64,000 nt of DNA from Pedobacter sp. MC2016-15 (GCF_026239695.1 NZ_JAPIVS010000001.1:372001-436000), one strand, 5' to 3'; shown: positions 40,767 to 51,657, numbered from the stretch's first letter. Translations and numbers: made by a program. The notes: generated by a model not told the origin, from the letters alone.

Positions 40767-42023
40767 GTGTTCAGAAAACGCTGCCTGCCTGCACTTATTG
40801 TCTTTATCTTTTCTGCAGGCTTTAATCAGATACTGGCACAGGAGATCGCCACCCCGAAGTATAAGTTACCAAAAGATACGGTAGATCATGAGGCTGAAGG
40901 ACAAACAGATGTAAATGATGTGTACCGTGCGGTCTTTCAGAAATTCAGGAAAAGGCCACCCAGAAACAAGAAGAGCGGCAGCCTTGCCCTGCTCCCCACC
41001 ATTGGCTACACCCCCAGTACAGGCTTCGCTTTTGGCGCCGATGTATCCGGAACGAAATACCTTGGGGATCCCGATAACACCACCTTATCAGTTTTTGATG
41101 CTTTCGCCACCATTTCTACCAATGAGCTCGCCCTGCTGCAGCTGACACATAATGTTTATACCAGAGGTAATAAATGGAATATCCAGGGAAGTTATAACCT
41201 CGGAAAAACCATTGTGCTGGATCATGGACTGGGCACCGGTTTTAAAACCCCGGAGATACAGATCAGGTATAAGTTTATGCGCTTGAGTGAATACGTTTAC
41301 CGCAGCTTTATGCCCAACTTTTACGCTGGCGCCGGACTCACATTTAACTACTATGGCGATATCGATGAAGAGCTGAATGGTGCGGAAGGTATCAAAACAT
41401 ACAATTATCATTACAGTATGAAAAACGGCTATCCGCCGCATAGTTATTACGCCAACGGCTTACTGATCAATTTGCAGTATAATACGCGCGATCAGCCCTA
41501 CCGACCGTACAAAGGGCTGTATGTGGATTTGATACTACGTTCCAATCAGAAATGGCTGGGCAGTGAAAAAAGCGCTTTACAGCTGAAGACTGAAGTGAGG
41601 AAATACTGGGGTTTGTCGCGCAACAACCCCGAGCAGGTACTCGCCTACTGGCTTTGGGGATCATACCTGCTAAACGGCTCCGTACCCTATCTGGAGTTGC
41701 CCGGTACAGGCAGTGATGTCAACCAGCGACTCGGTCGCGCCTACACCATCAGCCGTTTCAAAGGGCCTTCGTTTTTTTATAACGAGATGGAATACCGCTT
41801 TCCCATTACCAGGAATAAATTGATCAGTGGGGTAGCCTTTTTAAACGTAGAAACAGCAAGTAACCAGTCGGGCGTAAAGCTGTTCAATTATTGGGAACCT
41901 GGTGCGGGCGCAGGTTTGCGCATCCTGTTTGATAAACACACCCGCTCCAACCTGTGTATCGATTACGGTGTAGGAAATTATGGTGCCAGAGGTGTTTTTG
42001 TAGGACTGAACGAAGTATTTTAA
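40767..42023 (+). CDS. BamA/D15-like outer-membrane beta-barrel protein
   Basis: 418 residues, starting at GTG 40767 (the only good start before the signal peptide RKRCLPALIVFIFSAGFNQILAQ). After a short charged linker a 16-strand-type barrel is suggested by alternating aromatic strands, with final aromatic residue Phe as needed for outer-membrane insertion. It has no POTRA repeats, so it is the barrel-only surface-antigen type seen in Bacteroidota. Its last four bases overlap the convergent DUF5686 gene. Confidence 0.8.
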   Translation: MFRKRCLPALIVFIFSAGFNQILAQEIATPKYKLPKDTVDHEAEGQTDVNDVYRAVFQKFRKRPPRNKKSGSLALLPTIGYTPSTGFAFGADVSGTKYLGDPDNTTLSVFDAFATISTNELALLQLTHNVYTRGNKWNIQGSYNLGKTIVLDHGLGTGFKTPEIQIRYKFMRLSEYVYRSFMPNFYAGAGLTFNYYGDIDEELNGAEGIKTYNYHYSMKNGYPPHSYYANGLLINLQYNTRDQPYRPYKGLYVDLILRSNQKWLGSEKSALQLKTEVRKYWGLSRNNPEQVLAYWLWGSYLLNGSVPYLELPGTGSDVNQRLGRAYTISRFKGPSFFYNEMEYRFPITRNKLISGVAFLNVETASNQSGVKLFNYWEPGAGAGLRILFDKHTRSNLCIDYGVGNYGARGVFVGLNEVF

Positions 42024-44641
42024 AACTCAAACTGCACCTTTGCCCGCAACCCATACTCCGATACTCCCGGATTATCCAGATAGTTGAAACGCTTTACCAT
42101 ATCCAGACGCAGCACCTTGAAGATATTCCCGATCCCTATACTACCTTCGATATAAGGCTCCTTACCCAGCGAGTACGTCCTGGCAACGCCCTCTTCATTT
42201 TTTGGAAACTGCAGCAGATTACGATGAATATTTGGATCATTCTCATCCCTGATGCCGCCGATCAGCCCTTTAAAAGTAGCGTATTCACGAAGTTTTAGTT
42301 TCCTTAACAAGGGTATCCTGTTGAATATAAATCCGTTAAAATTGTGGTCAACATTCAGGCTCACATAGTGGTCGCTCACAAATTCCTGGAAGTTCATCAG
42401 GTTATAGGCGTAGACCTGATAAGAATACGACTGATTGGCATGGTGAATATCCAGCAGCGGAAAAGGCACCTTCCCGAAGATATACCCTCCTTCGAGCCTC
42501 ATATCTGAGCGGCCGAACTGTGAAAGATAAAATCTCTTATCAATTGTTCCGATCAGGTTCTGGTATTCGTACTGCCCTCCGAAAGCCCCCTTCATGCCCG
42601 AGGCGAAGTTCAGTTCAAACACGGGATATTTCTCTATCGTACGCTCCCGCTGAGTCTTGCCCTGATAGAAACGTTCCTTAGGTGCATAGCGCAGCTCCAG
42701 GTTGAATTCGGCACTTGTGATATGATCGGCACGTATCAATTGATTATTCTGGTCGAAACTCTCATACAGCAGCGTTCCTGCAGGAGTTTGCCTCCAGCGT
42801 CTGAAACCAATATTGAAGGAAAAGTGGTTGGCATATTCCTGCATGTACTCCGCGCGGTAAAACTCACTGTAGATAAACTGGTTATTGACGCCTCGCCGGA
42901 ACGAAGCAGCAATATTATCTTCCGGCACCGCCGTTTTAGACTCGTCGCCCGGTATGTCCACATCCCTTTGATAACTCACACGGATAAAACTCTGTGGAAA
43001 CTTATAAATTGACTTGTTATTCAACGAGTACGCCGCACTGCCATAATATTTCCATTTCTCGTCCTTGAAGCCATAGGCCCCATATCCCGAGAAGTACCAG
43101 CGCGTACTGAAGTCGGTCGTTGTTCTTCCTCCGAACCTCAGCCTGAAACCCTCCAGGTTATTAAAACTGTAAAAACTATAAAAGGGCCCTACGTCTATCG
43201 TGCCGAATTGTTTGTAACCAATAAACAGAATCGAAGCCACATCCATCAGGCGTTTAAAGGATTTCATTTGCCCCAGCGTATCAATATTGCTGTAGATCTT
43301 CATCTTATCCTTTGCCGAAGAATCCAGACGGTTTTCTGCCCAGAACTGGTCCGACCGCTTTTCTGCATCAGGCGCAAGCACCAGGCTTTCGCCGCGGTAC
43401 AGGCTGTCGGGATGCTCCACATTGGATTTGTAGTCCTTGATGATTACCGTCCGCTCCCCTTTGAAACCCCTGCCCCCTTCTTTTCCCAGACCAAAATCTA
43501 CCAGCAGATGGCTTTTACTCATATGATACTTACTGGCGGTATCCTTTTCAAAGTTCAGCTTCACCTCCATCGCCCGGATGAAGTTGATGTTCACCCCCTT
43601 GCCCGTCTTTAAAAAGGCATCCTGCACGGCGTACCTGCCATCCATGGTGATATAAATCCGGCCTTCGAAGAGCAGCCCGTTTTCATTCCTTGGGATGAAA
43701 GATAACTCAATCAGATTCGGGGTATGCGTTTTGACCGTATCGGTGATAAAAAACTTATAAAATGCCGGTGCCGCATCTGCAATCGGACTCAGGAACTGGC
43801 TGTTGGTGAAAGTAATGTTGTTCTTGTAGATATCCACGTCTGCATACATCCTTTCGAAATATGTACCTATGGCATTGTTATCCACCAGGCTTTCATCAAA
43901 GTTCACATGTTTATCCGCCAGCATGATCACCTTTGTTTTCTCCGGGTTCTTGCGGTAGTAGTTTTGGGAAAGCCGCTCCCTCAGGTAAACCGGGAGGATA
44001 TTCTTACCTCCAACGGCTGTGGAGTCCTGCTCATCAAAGAGGAACTGATATTTGCGGAATATCTTTTTATTCTTAAACTTATCACTGAGGTTACTGAGAG
44101 AAAACTGCATCCAGTCGTACTGCTGATACTCCACCGTTTTCTCACTCTCCAGCCTGTTCATCGGCTTATGCTCAATAACTTTACGGATAAGCTCTACGGC
44201 AGGATTATCTTTATTGCGGTACCGCGCTCTTTTGGCGCCACTGATCTTCACTTCTGTGAGGCTTTGCGACTCTTCCTGGAGCCTGATATCAATTGTTTGT
44301 GTGGTATTGGCTTTGATGTTGAGCACCTGGGATTTATAACCCACATAGTTCACCTGTATCTGCGTGAATGCCCCGGCATTGCTCAGCCTGTAATTTCCGG
44401 CAGCATCAGTTTTGGTAATCAGCTGTGAACCTTTAAACAACACCGTCACATAAGGCAAAGGAGATTTGTCCTTAGCATCGGTGATGATACCAGTTACGAT
44501 CGTGTTCTGGGCGGAAGCACTGATAAAAAAGAAAAAATTTGATAAGACAAGTATATAAAAAGACTTCTTTTTAATATCATTCATATGTATCGCGCCGGGC
44601 CTAAAAGTCTTTTCTATTCTTGAACAGGATATTGATTTCAC
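42020..44641 (-). CDS. DUF5686 and carboxypeptidase-regulatory-like outer-membrane protein
   Basis: 873 residues. Signal segment about 28-45, then CarboxypepD_reg domain (about 48-125, GIITDAKDKSPLPYVTV, GYKSQVLNI), and the large DUF5686 part with barrel-like C-terminus ending in Phe. The start at 44641 gives 20 extra N-terminal residues; the ATG at 44584 (MNDIKKKSFYILVL) is a better signal start. Role unknown; the family is found almost only in Bacteroidota envelopes. Confidence 0.88.
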   Translation of the reverse strand: MKSISCSRIEKTFRPGAIHMNDIKKKSFYILVLSNFFFFISASAQNTIVTGIITDAKDKSPLPYVTVLFKGSQLITKTDAAGNYRLSNAGAFTQIQVNYVGYKSQVLNIKANTTQTIDIRLQEESQSLTEVKISGAKRARYRNKDNPAVELIRKVIEHKPMNRLESEKTVEYQQYDWMQFSLSNLSDKFKNKKIFRKYQFLFDEQDSTAVGGKNILPVYLRERLSQNYYRKNPEKTKVIMLADKHVNFDESLVDNNAIGTYFERMYADVDIYKNNITFTNSQFLSPIADAAPAFYKFFITDTVKTHTPNLIELSFIPRNENGLLFEGRIYITMDGRYAVQDAFLKTGKGVNINFIRAMEVKLNFEKDTASKYHMSKSHLLVDFGLGKEGGRGFKGERTVIIKDYKSNVEHPDSLYRGESLVLAPDAEKRSDQFWAENRLDSSAKDKMKIYSNIDTLGQMKSFKRLMDVASILFIGYKQFGTIDVGPFYSFYSFNNLEGFRLRFGGRTTTDFSTRWYFSGYGAYGFKDEKWKYYGSAAYSLNNKSIYKFPQSFIRVSYQRDVDIPGDESKTAVPEDNIAASFRRGVNNQFIYSEFYRAEYMQEYANHFSFNIGFRRWRQTPAGTLLYESFDQNNQLIRADHITSAEFNLELRYAPKERFYQGKTQRERTIEKYPVFELNFASGMKGAFGGQYEYQNLIGTIDKRFYLSQFGRSDMRLEGGYIFGKVPFPLLDIHHANQSYSYQVYAYNLMNFQEFVSDHYVSLNVDHNFNGFIFNRIPLLRKLKLREYATFKGLIGGIRDENDPNIHRNLLQFPKNEEGVARTYSLGKEPYIEGSIGIGNIFKVLRLDMVKRFNYLDNPGVSEYGLRAKVQFEF

Positions 44642-44803
44642 AATCTACGATCTAAAATCATCAAATCCAATGACCTAAGTCGATTTCACAGGTATCAGTT
44701 GATTTTCAGCTGTTAAAAAATGTTAAATCACGCTGATTACCCTGAAGAAGGCTTTTCAACTGCTACTATGCAATGATAACGAAGAATTTATCAAATTGTT
44801 TTT

Positions 44804-45748
44804 TCACCTTTTGCGCGGACCGCTCAGCTCATGATGTGCTTCACGATAGGATTTTGGGGCGACAGTCATCTGCCTTTTGAAGAACATGTTGAAGTTGGCC
44901 GGATATTCAAAGCCCAGGCAATAGCCGATCTCAGAAACATTCCATTCGGTATGGGTGAGCAGAGATATCGCCTCATTGGCAATTCTCTTAGCGATATGAT
45001 CCGAGGTAGTTTTTCCGGTAATCTCTTTTACGGCATGGTTGAGGTGGTTTACATGCACATTTAATCGCTCTGCGAAAGCATTTGCCGTGCGCAACTCCAG
45101 CACATGGTCTGAAGAATACACTGGGAACTGTCTTTCCAGTAACTCAAAAAACTGTGATGAAAGACGTGATGCTGCATTGTGCGTCTTCCCTGCCGGATCC
45201 TCCCTCGGCTGCATCTTCATCGCCTCATGGATAATGAGATTAACGTAGTTACGTATCAAATCATATTTATAAGGATAATCCGTATCAATTTCTGTCAGCA
45301 TCTTCTCGAATATCGCGCTGACAGCCATCACCTGCAGCTCATCGAGATAAAACACAGGCACATCCTGAATCTTCTGCAGCATAGAATCGTTGGTACGCTG
45401 CGAATGCTGCCGCATGAAACTATCATTGAACAAACAGAAGTAGCCCGACTGAAATTCGGAGGTGGTCTCCCAGGAATAGGGAACAGTAGGATTGTTGAAC
45501 AGCAGCGCAGGGCCATCGATCACAATTTTTTCATTCGGATAATGGAGGACGCCCTTGCCCAGGATGAGGGAGATCTTATAAAAATCCCTTCTGTTATAGG
45601 GTGAAGGATTGAGTGTGCAGTAGCCCAGACGTTTGAAAACGTTGAAATGCCCGTTGGGAACATCGAGGGTAGATTTGGGAATAATCACATCGGGTCTGTT
45701 TGCAGCAAACATCTGATAGAATTCCAGGAGGGACATACTTTTCTTCAC
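44804..45748 (-). CDS. AraC-family regulator of the efflux operon
   Basis: 314 residues. The N-terminal sensor part (GKGVLHYPNEKIVIDGPALLF region) is followed by a C-terminal double helix-turn-helix (VHVNHLNHAVKEITGK and ISLLTHTEWNVSEIGYCLGF with YPANFNMFFKRQ). The gene lies 51 bases behind the efflux adaptor on the same strand, as commonly seen for regulators of RND pumps in Bacteroidota. It may bind the repeats upstream of the TolC gene. Confidence 0.88.
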   Translation of the reverse strand: MKKSMSLLEFYQMFAANRPDVIIPKSTLDVPNGHFNVFKRLGYCTLNPSPYNRRDFYKISLILGKGVLHYPNEKIVIDGPALLFNNPTVPYSWETTSEFQSGYFCLFNDSFMRQHSQRTNDSMLQKIQDVPVFYLDELQVMAVSAIFEKMLTEIDTDYPYKYDLIRNYVNLIIHEAMKMQPREDPAGKTHNAASRLSSQFFELLERQFPVYSSDHVLELRTANAFAERLNVHVNHLNHAVKEITGKTTSDHIAKRIANEAISLLTHTEWNVSEIGYCLGFEYPANFNMFFKRQMTVAPKSYREAHHELSGPRKR

Positions 45749-45799
45749 GCCATAAATTTGCGCAAAATTCCAGTATGTCCCTCTGTTTTGATTGTAATT

Positions 45800-46900
45800 T
45801 TATGGTTTGATAGGTTGTCCGGCACGAATTTCTTCAGATGCCTGAGTCACGAGCTGATCACCTTCAGCGATATCTCCAAAAATCTCCACCTTATCATCCG
45901 TTTCACGACCTTTTTTGATGGTTACGATCTCCGCTTTGTTATCTTTTGCACGGATCACATAAATTCCTTCCGGTCCGTCTACAATTGCACCCTTAGGTAC
46001 GATAAAAGTGCTCACATTTGCCGGCAAAGGAATAGAAACATCTGCCACCATGCCCGGCAGCAGCTTTTTCTCAAGGTTAGGCACATCCATTTCTACTCTT
46101 TCTGCACGCAAACGCGAATCCAGGGCTCCTGATAACCTTTTTACTTTGGCTGTAAACAGCACATCCGGTTTAGACTTAACCCTGAAACTTACCACATCCC
46201 CATCTGTCAGGTATCCGGTATACAATTCCGGAATGGAAACCACCAGCCTCAGGTGTTTCTGCTCCTGGATGGTAAAGATCGGCAATGCAGATCCTGAACC
46301 TGTAGGCCCCACAAAAGCGCCTAAGTTCACATTTCTCGCAGATACTACTCCGCTGAATGGCGCACGGATCTGCAGGTAGCCAATCGTGCTTCCCACTTCT
46401 TTGTAGGCCGCTTTTGCTGCGTTGAGCTGTGCCAGGTCGGAGTTTCTTTTCGCTATCGCCTGATCCAGGTCGTTCGTAGAAATGGTTCCCGGAGTTTTAC
46501 TTGTTTCCAGCAACCTGTCGTACGTAGCCTTACTGGCAGTGGAGATGGCTTCCTGCGAGCGTAACCTGGATTCTGCAGCAGCCAGTTGCGAAGTTGTTTC
46601 CGGTGCTTCGAGCGTCATCAGCAGCTGACCTTTGGTCACTTCCGAACCTATATCCACATTCAGTGTTTTCACAAAACTGCTCACCTTGGCATACAAATCT
46701 ACCTGCTGGTAAGCGATCAGTTCGCCCGGCATTTTCAGGGAAGTGGAAATGGCTTCTTTCTTTAGTGAAAAAGTGGGGATGGCTACTTCTGCTGTCCCCG
46801 GGTCCTTCTTTTCTTCCTTATGGCTACAGCTGCTCAGAATAGCTGCAAAAGCAAGACTGCTGAATAAAACTGTGCTGCGGCGGAATATCGTTGTGTTCAT
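45800..46900 (-). CDS. RND efflux periplasmic adaptor lipoprotein
   Basis: 366 residues of the HlyD/AcrA type. Lipoprotein signal with L-S-S-C at about 22-25; then the lipoyl-like halves (QVDLYAKVSSFVKTLNVDIGSEVTKGQLL and LQIRAPFSGVVSARNVNLGAFV) flanking a coiled-coil hairpin (about 105-160), a beta-barrel, and the membrane-proximal domain. It links the inner-membrane pump encoded 53 bases upstream to the TolC channel. Confidence 0.93.
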   Translation of the reverse strand: MNTTIFRRSTVLFSSLAFAAILSSCSHKEEKKDPGTAEVAIPTFSLKKEAISTSLKMPGELIAYQQVDLYAKVSSFVKTLNVDIGSEVTKGQLLMTLEAPETTSQLAAAESRLRSQEAISTASKATYDRLLETSKTPGTISTNDLDQAIAKRNSDLAQLNAAKAAYKEVGSTIGYLQIRAPFSGVVSARNVNLGAFVGPTGSGSALPIFTIQEQKHLRLVVSIPELYTGYLTDGDVVSFRVKSKPDVLFTAKVKRLSGALDSRLRAERVEMDVPNLEKKLLPGMVADVSIPLPANVSTFIVPKGAIVDGPEGIYVIRAKDNKAEIVTIKKGRETDDKVEIFGDIAEGDQLVTQASEEIRAGQPIKP

Positions 46901-46953
46901 CTATGTATAATCTAATGTTCTTAATCTTATTTAAATATCTGGGTGCTGTTGCT

Positions 46954-49900
46954 TTATTTGGCTTCCTGTAAACCTTTGATGTAATGTTCACTTTCTTCAT
47001 CTTCAGGATCTAAGGACGGTGATTTCAAAGGAACTTTACCCATTACCCAGGTAAATACCATCGGCAGGATCAGCAGTACTGCAAAAGTTGAAGCGATCAG
47101 TCCGCCGATTACAGCTCTTCCCAGTGGTGCAATCGCGTCCCCACCTTCTCCTTCTCCTATCGCCATTGGCAGCATACCTACAACCATCGCCGCACTGGTC
47201 ATGATGATCGGGCGTAAGCGCAATCCTGCAGCTTCACGTGCAGATTTCAATGCATCCCCATTCTGTTGTCTGAGTTCCTCCGCATTGGTAATGAGCATCA
47301 CGGCATTCGCCACAGACACCCCTACCGACATAATGATACCCATGTAAGATTGCAGGTTGAGGGTTGAACCCCAGAGCATCAGCACCACCAATGAGCCCAG
47401 CACTACTGCCGGTACGGTGGCAAGCACCACAATCGGTACCCGGAACGACTGGAAGTTGGCGGATAACATCAGGAAGATCACCACGATGGCCACAAACAGT
47501 CCGTTTTGTAAGCTCAGCAACGTTTCATCAAGCACTTTACCCATACCGATCTGTTCAACGGTTACTCCCCTCGGCAGTTTGCCAATTGTAGCAATGGCTT
47601 TGCTCACATCCTTATTTGCGGTTCCCAGATCGGTATTACGCATGTTAGCCGTAACGGACAGGAATGGTGTTGCACCTACGTCATCGGCCTCGCCATAAGT
47701 TGTATCAGGCAAAATGGTAGCTACATCGCTGAGCGTTGGCCTACTCATATTTGGAAGCACAGGTATTTCGCCCATATCATCCTTGGTCATCATTTGATTA
47801 AAAGGCACCTGCACCTGTACAGAGTAGGATAAACCTGCTTTCTGATCAACCCAGGTATTTTTTTCTGTATAACGGGATGATGAAGTAGAGGCTACCAGTG
47901 AACGGGAGATATCATTGAGGTCGACCCCCAGCTGTGCCGCACGTACCCTGTCGATATTTACGTTCAGCGCAGGATATTTATATGGCTGTGCAATCTGTAC
48001 ATCTCTCATGTAATTGATGGCTTTCAATTTTGAAAGCACCTTACCCGCATACTCTTCGTTCAGCTTTTTATTCTTACCTGAAATCCTGACTTCAACAGGT
48101 GTTGGTGATCCCTGGCTTAATACTTTCTCTGTCATCTCGATAGGTTCGAAAGAAAGTTTTACATCAGGCATCATCTTACGGGTGCGGGCACGGAGCTCAT
48201 CCTTGAACTCTTCCATATCTCCTTCCCATTCTTTCAGTGATACCTGGAAAACGGCTTCGTGCGGACCGCCCATGAAGAGGTAAATAGGGTTTACAGAGTA
48301 CTGTGAAGGGTGCTGCCCCACATACACAGAGGATATACCTACGTGTTCTGCACCGGCAATATTCTGGATTTCTTTAAGGATCTTGTTGGACATCTCCTCG
48401 GTACGCTCCAGACGGGTACCTGCAGGGGCACGCATCCTGAGCTGAAACTGACTGCCGTTTACTCTTGGCAGTACATCACGCCCGATGTTTACCAGCAACA
48501 ATGCGGCAAGGCCGATGATGAGTACAATATAAGTGATGACCACAGTCTTGGTGTATTTGAACATCCCGTTGATGATGTTCATGAACCCATTTCTGAATTT
48601 GTCAAACTTGGTCAGTTTCTGGTTGTGATTGAACTGCGTTTTATCAACGAGGATCTTTTTCTGGTCGGCCAGGTGATGTTCCGATTCCAGGCTAAGTCCC
48701 GTTTGGTTAAACTGGTCTTCATCCTCAGTGATGCTGTCGTCGGTTTTCTCATGTTTGATCGGATGTGCAACCATCAGCCAGTTGGCCATAACCGGCACAA
48801 AAGTTTGTGAAAGCAGGAAAGACACGATCATGGAGAAGCCAATTGCAAGCGCCAGTGGCAGGAACAATGCTCCTGGAATACCTGTCATGGTAAATGCCGG
48901 GGCGAATACCGCCAGGATACAGAAGAGGATCAGCAGCTTTGGAAAGGCGATCTCCTTACAGGCATCCCAGATGGCGAGTGCCTTGGGCTTATGCATATCA
49001 AAATGCTGGTGGATATTCTCTATGGTTACTGTAGACTCATCGACGAGGATACCAATCGCGAGGGCTAAACCTGAGAGGGACATGATATTGATTGTTTGTC
49101 CGAATAATTTGAGGAAGAGTACTCCCGAGATAATGGACGTCGGGATGGTGAGGATTACGATCAGTGCCGCACGTCTGTCACCCAGGAATAACAATACCAT
49201 CAATCCGGTGAGTACCGCACCGATTACCCCTTCTTTGATCAGACTTTCTACGGAGTTGATTACGTAAACCGACTGGTCGAACTCATACGAAAGCTTTACA
49301 TCTTCCGGCAGGGTGTTCTGGATTTTTGCCAGATTGGCCTTTAAGCCTTTCACGACATCCCAGGTAGAAGCATCGCCTGATTTTGCGATGTTCAGGTATA
49401 CGGAACGCTTGCCATTGATCAGGGCATATCCCTGTGTTAAATCGGCACCGTCCTTCACAACAGCGACATCCTTTAGATATATATTTTGCACAGCGCCCTT
49501 AAACAGGGGGATGTTTTCAAAGTCCTTTACTTTATTGATCGTATAATTTGTAGGGGTGATATAGTTCATATCTCCTATCCTGACGTTTCCTGAAGGTGCA
49601 GTCTGGTTGTTTACCTTAATGGCATTAACAATCTGATCTACAGTAAGGTTATGAGAACGCATCAATCCGGGATCTACGTTGATCTCGATGGAACGCGGGC
49701 TACCTCCGGATGGTGCCGGTGCAAGTAATCCGGGAACAGCGGTGAAGGATGGACGCACAAAGGTGTTGGCGAGATCCTGCAGTTCATCATTGGTTTTGGT
49801 GGGACTGCTGAGTACCAGCTGACCTACAGGCAATGACGAGGCATCAAAACGGATCACGAAAGGTGGCTGTGAGCCCGGCGGGAACTGCGATTGAGCCCTG

Positions 49901-50238
49901 GTCGACAAGGCACTGAGCTCGGCTGCCGCCTGGGCCATATTGGTTCCCTGATAGTAGGTGAGTTTCATGAGCATCAGACCTTGTGTGTTCTTGGTCTCAA
50001 TGCTTTTGATGCCGTTGGCGAAAAGCAGGATGTTCACATAGTTCTTACCGAAATAAGCTTCCATTTGCTCCGGAGTATACCCACCAAAGGGGTGCGCGAT
50101 GTAGATCACCGGCAGGTTCATCTGTGGCAGGATATCTACCTTGATGCTGGTCATGGCGCTGATTCCGAAGAATAGCATCCCTGCAACAAACACCATGATG
50201 GAGATAGGCTTGCGCAGTGCGAAACGTATTAAATTCAT
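46954..50238 (-). CDS. RND-family efflux permease (HAE1-like)
   Basis: 1094 residues with the twelve membrane spans and two large periplasmic loops of RND pumps. The proton-relay helix reads G-I-L-V-D-E-S-T-V-T-I-E-N; the usual Asp-Asp pair is Asp-Glu here. The loop between the halves (about 505-560) is longer and charged. Substrate cannot be told; the operon (TolC, pump, adaptor, AraC) is a complete tripartite drug or solvent exporter. Confidence 0.95.
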   Translation of the reverse strand: MNLIRFALRKPISIMVFVAGMLFFGISAMTSIKVDILPQMNLPVIYIAHPFGGYTPEQMEAYFGKNYVNILLFANGIKSIETKNTQGLMLMKLTYYQGTNMAQAAAELSALSTRAQSQFPPGSQPPFVIRFDASSLPVGQLVLSSPTKTNDELQDLANTFVRPSFTAVPGLLAPAPSGGSPRSIEINVDPGLMRSHNLTVDQIVNAIKVNNQTAPSGNVRIGDMNYITPTNYTINKVKDFENIPLFKGAVQNIYLKDVAVVKDGADLTQGYALINGKRSVYLNIAKSGDASTWDVVKGLKANLAKIQNTLPEDVKLSYEFDQSVYVINSVESLIKEGVIGAVLTGLMVLLFLGDRRAALIVILTIPTSIISGVLFLKLFGQTINIMSLSGLALAIGILVDESTVTIENIHQHFDMHKPKALAIWDACKEIAFPKLLILFCILAVFAPAFTMTGIPGALFLPLALAIGFSMIVSFLLSQTFVPVMANWLMVAHPIKHEKTDDSITEDEDQFNQTGLSLESEHHLADQKKILVDKTQFNHNQKLTKFDKFRNGFMNIINGMFKYTKTVVITYIVLIIGLAALLLVNIGRDVLPRVNGSQFQLRMRAPAGTRLERTEEMSNKILKEIQNIAGAEHVGISSVYVGQHPSQYSVNPIYLFMGGPHEAVFQVSLKEWEGDMEEFKDELRARTRKMMPDVKLSFEPIEMTEKVLSQGSPTPVEVRISGKNKKLNEEYAGKVLSKLKAINYMRDVQIAQPYKYPALNVNIDRVRAAQLGVDLNDISRSLVASTSSSRYTEKNTWVDQKAGLSYSVQVQVPFNQMMTKDDMGEIPVLPNMSRPTLSDVATILPDTTYGEADDVGATPFLSVTANMRNTDLGTANKDVSKAIATIGKLPRGVTVEQIGMGKVLDETLLSLQNGLFVAIVVIFLMLSANFQSFRVPIVVLATVPAVVLGSLVVLMLWGSTLNLQSYMGIIMSVGVSVANAVMLITNAEELRQQNGDALKSAREAAGLRLRPIIMTSAAMVVGMLPMAIGEGEGGDAIAPLGRAVIGGLIASTFAVLLILPMVFTWVMGKVPLKSPSLDPEDEESEHYIKGLQEAK

Positions 50239-50253
50239 ATCTTGAGGAACGGC

Positions 50254-51657
50254 TTAAAATTCGTTAATAAATAGATTGTAATCTCCCGCAGCGGCAGATT
50301 TGATCAGCAGCGCCTGCCATACATTGGTATAGGCAATATCTCTGTCGGTCTCTGCCCGGTTGAGTACAAACAAGGCCTGTGTAAGATCTACGAGGGTGGC
50401 TAAACCATTTTTGTACTGGACGCTCTTTTGAAGATAAGCCTGTGCTGCAGCCTTTACCTGCTCCGGTGCTTCCATATAGTTGGCCATGGCATTCTGAATC
50501 TTGGTCTCAGACAGTGCCAGTTGCGAATGCAGCTGCTGATCGGCGAGGTTGTACTCGTTCTCCAGTCCGTAGGTGGTGTAACGCTGAGCCCTGACCTGTG
50601 GGGTGGTCTTTAGGATGGAGCTTAAATTCCACACTACCCCTACGGCAAACAGGTAATTACCCCTGGTAGGATTGATTCCATCGCTGTAACTGTGTGTAAA
50701 GGCATTCTGGTTGGTCGCATAGTTAGGATCAAAACCGGATCCCCTGCCCTGTAACACCCCTGAGAAGGTAAAGGTTGGATACATTAACCTTTTGTAATAG
50801 TTGGTTTGCTCATTGCTGACATCTACCCTGCTTCTGAAATATTTGAGTGTAGGATGCTGACTGAGGTTGCTGCTGGTATCTTTTAATAAGATCGCATGTG
50901 GCACGTGATTAATGGATGCGGTATCCAGCGTAAAATCTGTGGCAGTAACACCAAGAAGTACCCCTAGTTTGTTGGCCTGCTCCTGCTGGAGGTCGATCGC
51001 GTTGGTAAGGAGCATCCTTGCGCTGGAAACCTGTGCGATGGCCAGTGCCGAATCTACGCCTGCGATCAGTCCGTTTTTAGCACGGACAACTGCGTTATCT
51101 TTAAATACAATGGCTCTTTCCAGGTTGCGCTGCTGCGATTTGGCGATGCGCTGTGCAGCAAGCAGGTTGAGGTATGCAGCCGAAACGCGGATCTCATGCT
51201 GGAAGATCTCCTGACTCAGATCATTCTCGTCACGATGCAATTGTTGTTTGGAAACTTTGATTCTCTCTTTGATACGTCCGAAGGTGAAAAATTCCCAGTT
51301 CACATTGCTGAGGTATAATGCTCCGAAAGCGGCATTCCAGCTCTGAGATGGCAGAGTTGGCCCTGACGATGAAGCATTGAGCCCAAGGCCGATGGGCGCA
51401 AAAGGCCCTGTCTGTCCGTTTACAGTTCCATAAGCGTTCTGCGCCGACAGGCTGAAGTTGGGCAGGTACTCTCTTTTGGATTGGGTGACAGTCTCCTTAG
51501 AGGCGCTGACGTAGTTAGTTTTTGCCTTGATGGTTCCGTAATTCGCTATCGCAGTACTTATGGCCTCTTTCATATTTAAGGTCTGAGCATCGACAGCTAT
51601 ATTAGCGCACAAAAAAGAACAACATAGAAGGGTGGATACGGGTAATCGGGGCATCAT
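50254..51657 (-). CDS. TolC-family outer-membrane efflux channel
   Basis: 467 residues. Signal peptide about 1-24 (ends VDAQ), then the duplicated outer-membrane efflux protein pattern with long helical repeats (EIRVSAAYLNLLAAQRIAKSQ; NGLATLVDLTQALFVLNRAE). First gene of the efflux operon, 15 bases ahead of the pump gene. A TAnnTTTG box lies about 50 bases upstream and four GTTACA-like words about 200 bases upstream. Confidence 0.92.
   Translation of the reverse strand: MMPRLPVSTLLCCSFLCANIAVDAQTLNMKEAISTAIANYGTIKAKTNYVSASKETVTQSKREYLPNFSLSAQNAYGTVNGQTGPFAPIGLGLNASSSGPTLPSQSWNAAFGALYLSNVNWEFFTFGRIKERIKVSKQQLHRDENDLSQEIFQHEIRVSAAYLNLLAAQRIAKSQQRNLERAIVFKDNAVVRAKNGLIAGVDSALAIAQVSSARMLLTNAIDLQQEQANKLGVLLGVTATDFTLDTASINHVPHAILLKDTSSNLSQHPTLKYFRSRVDVSNEQTNYYKRLMYPTFTFSGVLQGRGSGFDPNYATNQNAFTHSYSDGINPTRGNYLFAVGVVWNLSSILKTTPQVRAQRYTTYGLENEYNLADQQLHSQLALSETKIQNAMANYMEAPEQVKAAAQAYLQKSVQYKNGLATLVDLTQALFVLNRAETDRDIAYTNVWQALLIKSAAAGDYNLFINEF

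Noticed and set aside
43724..44428. 234-residue plus-strand open frame
   Set aside because: It is antisense to the DUF5686 gene, which has a signal peptide, known domains and barrel end; the plus frame has no recognisable domain and is rich in residues typical of reverse translation.
48728..49267. 179-residue plus-strand open frame
   Set aside because: Antisense to the RND pump, where the family signatures are unambiguous.
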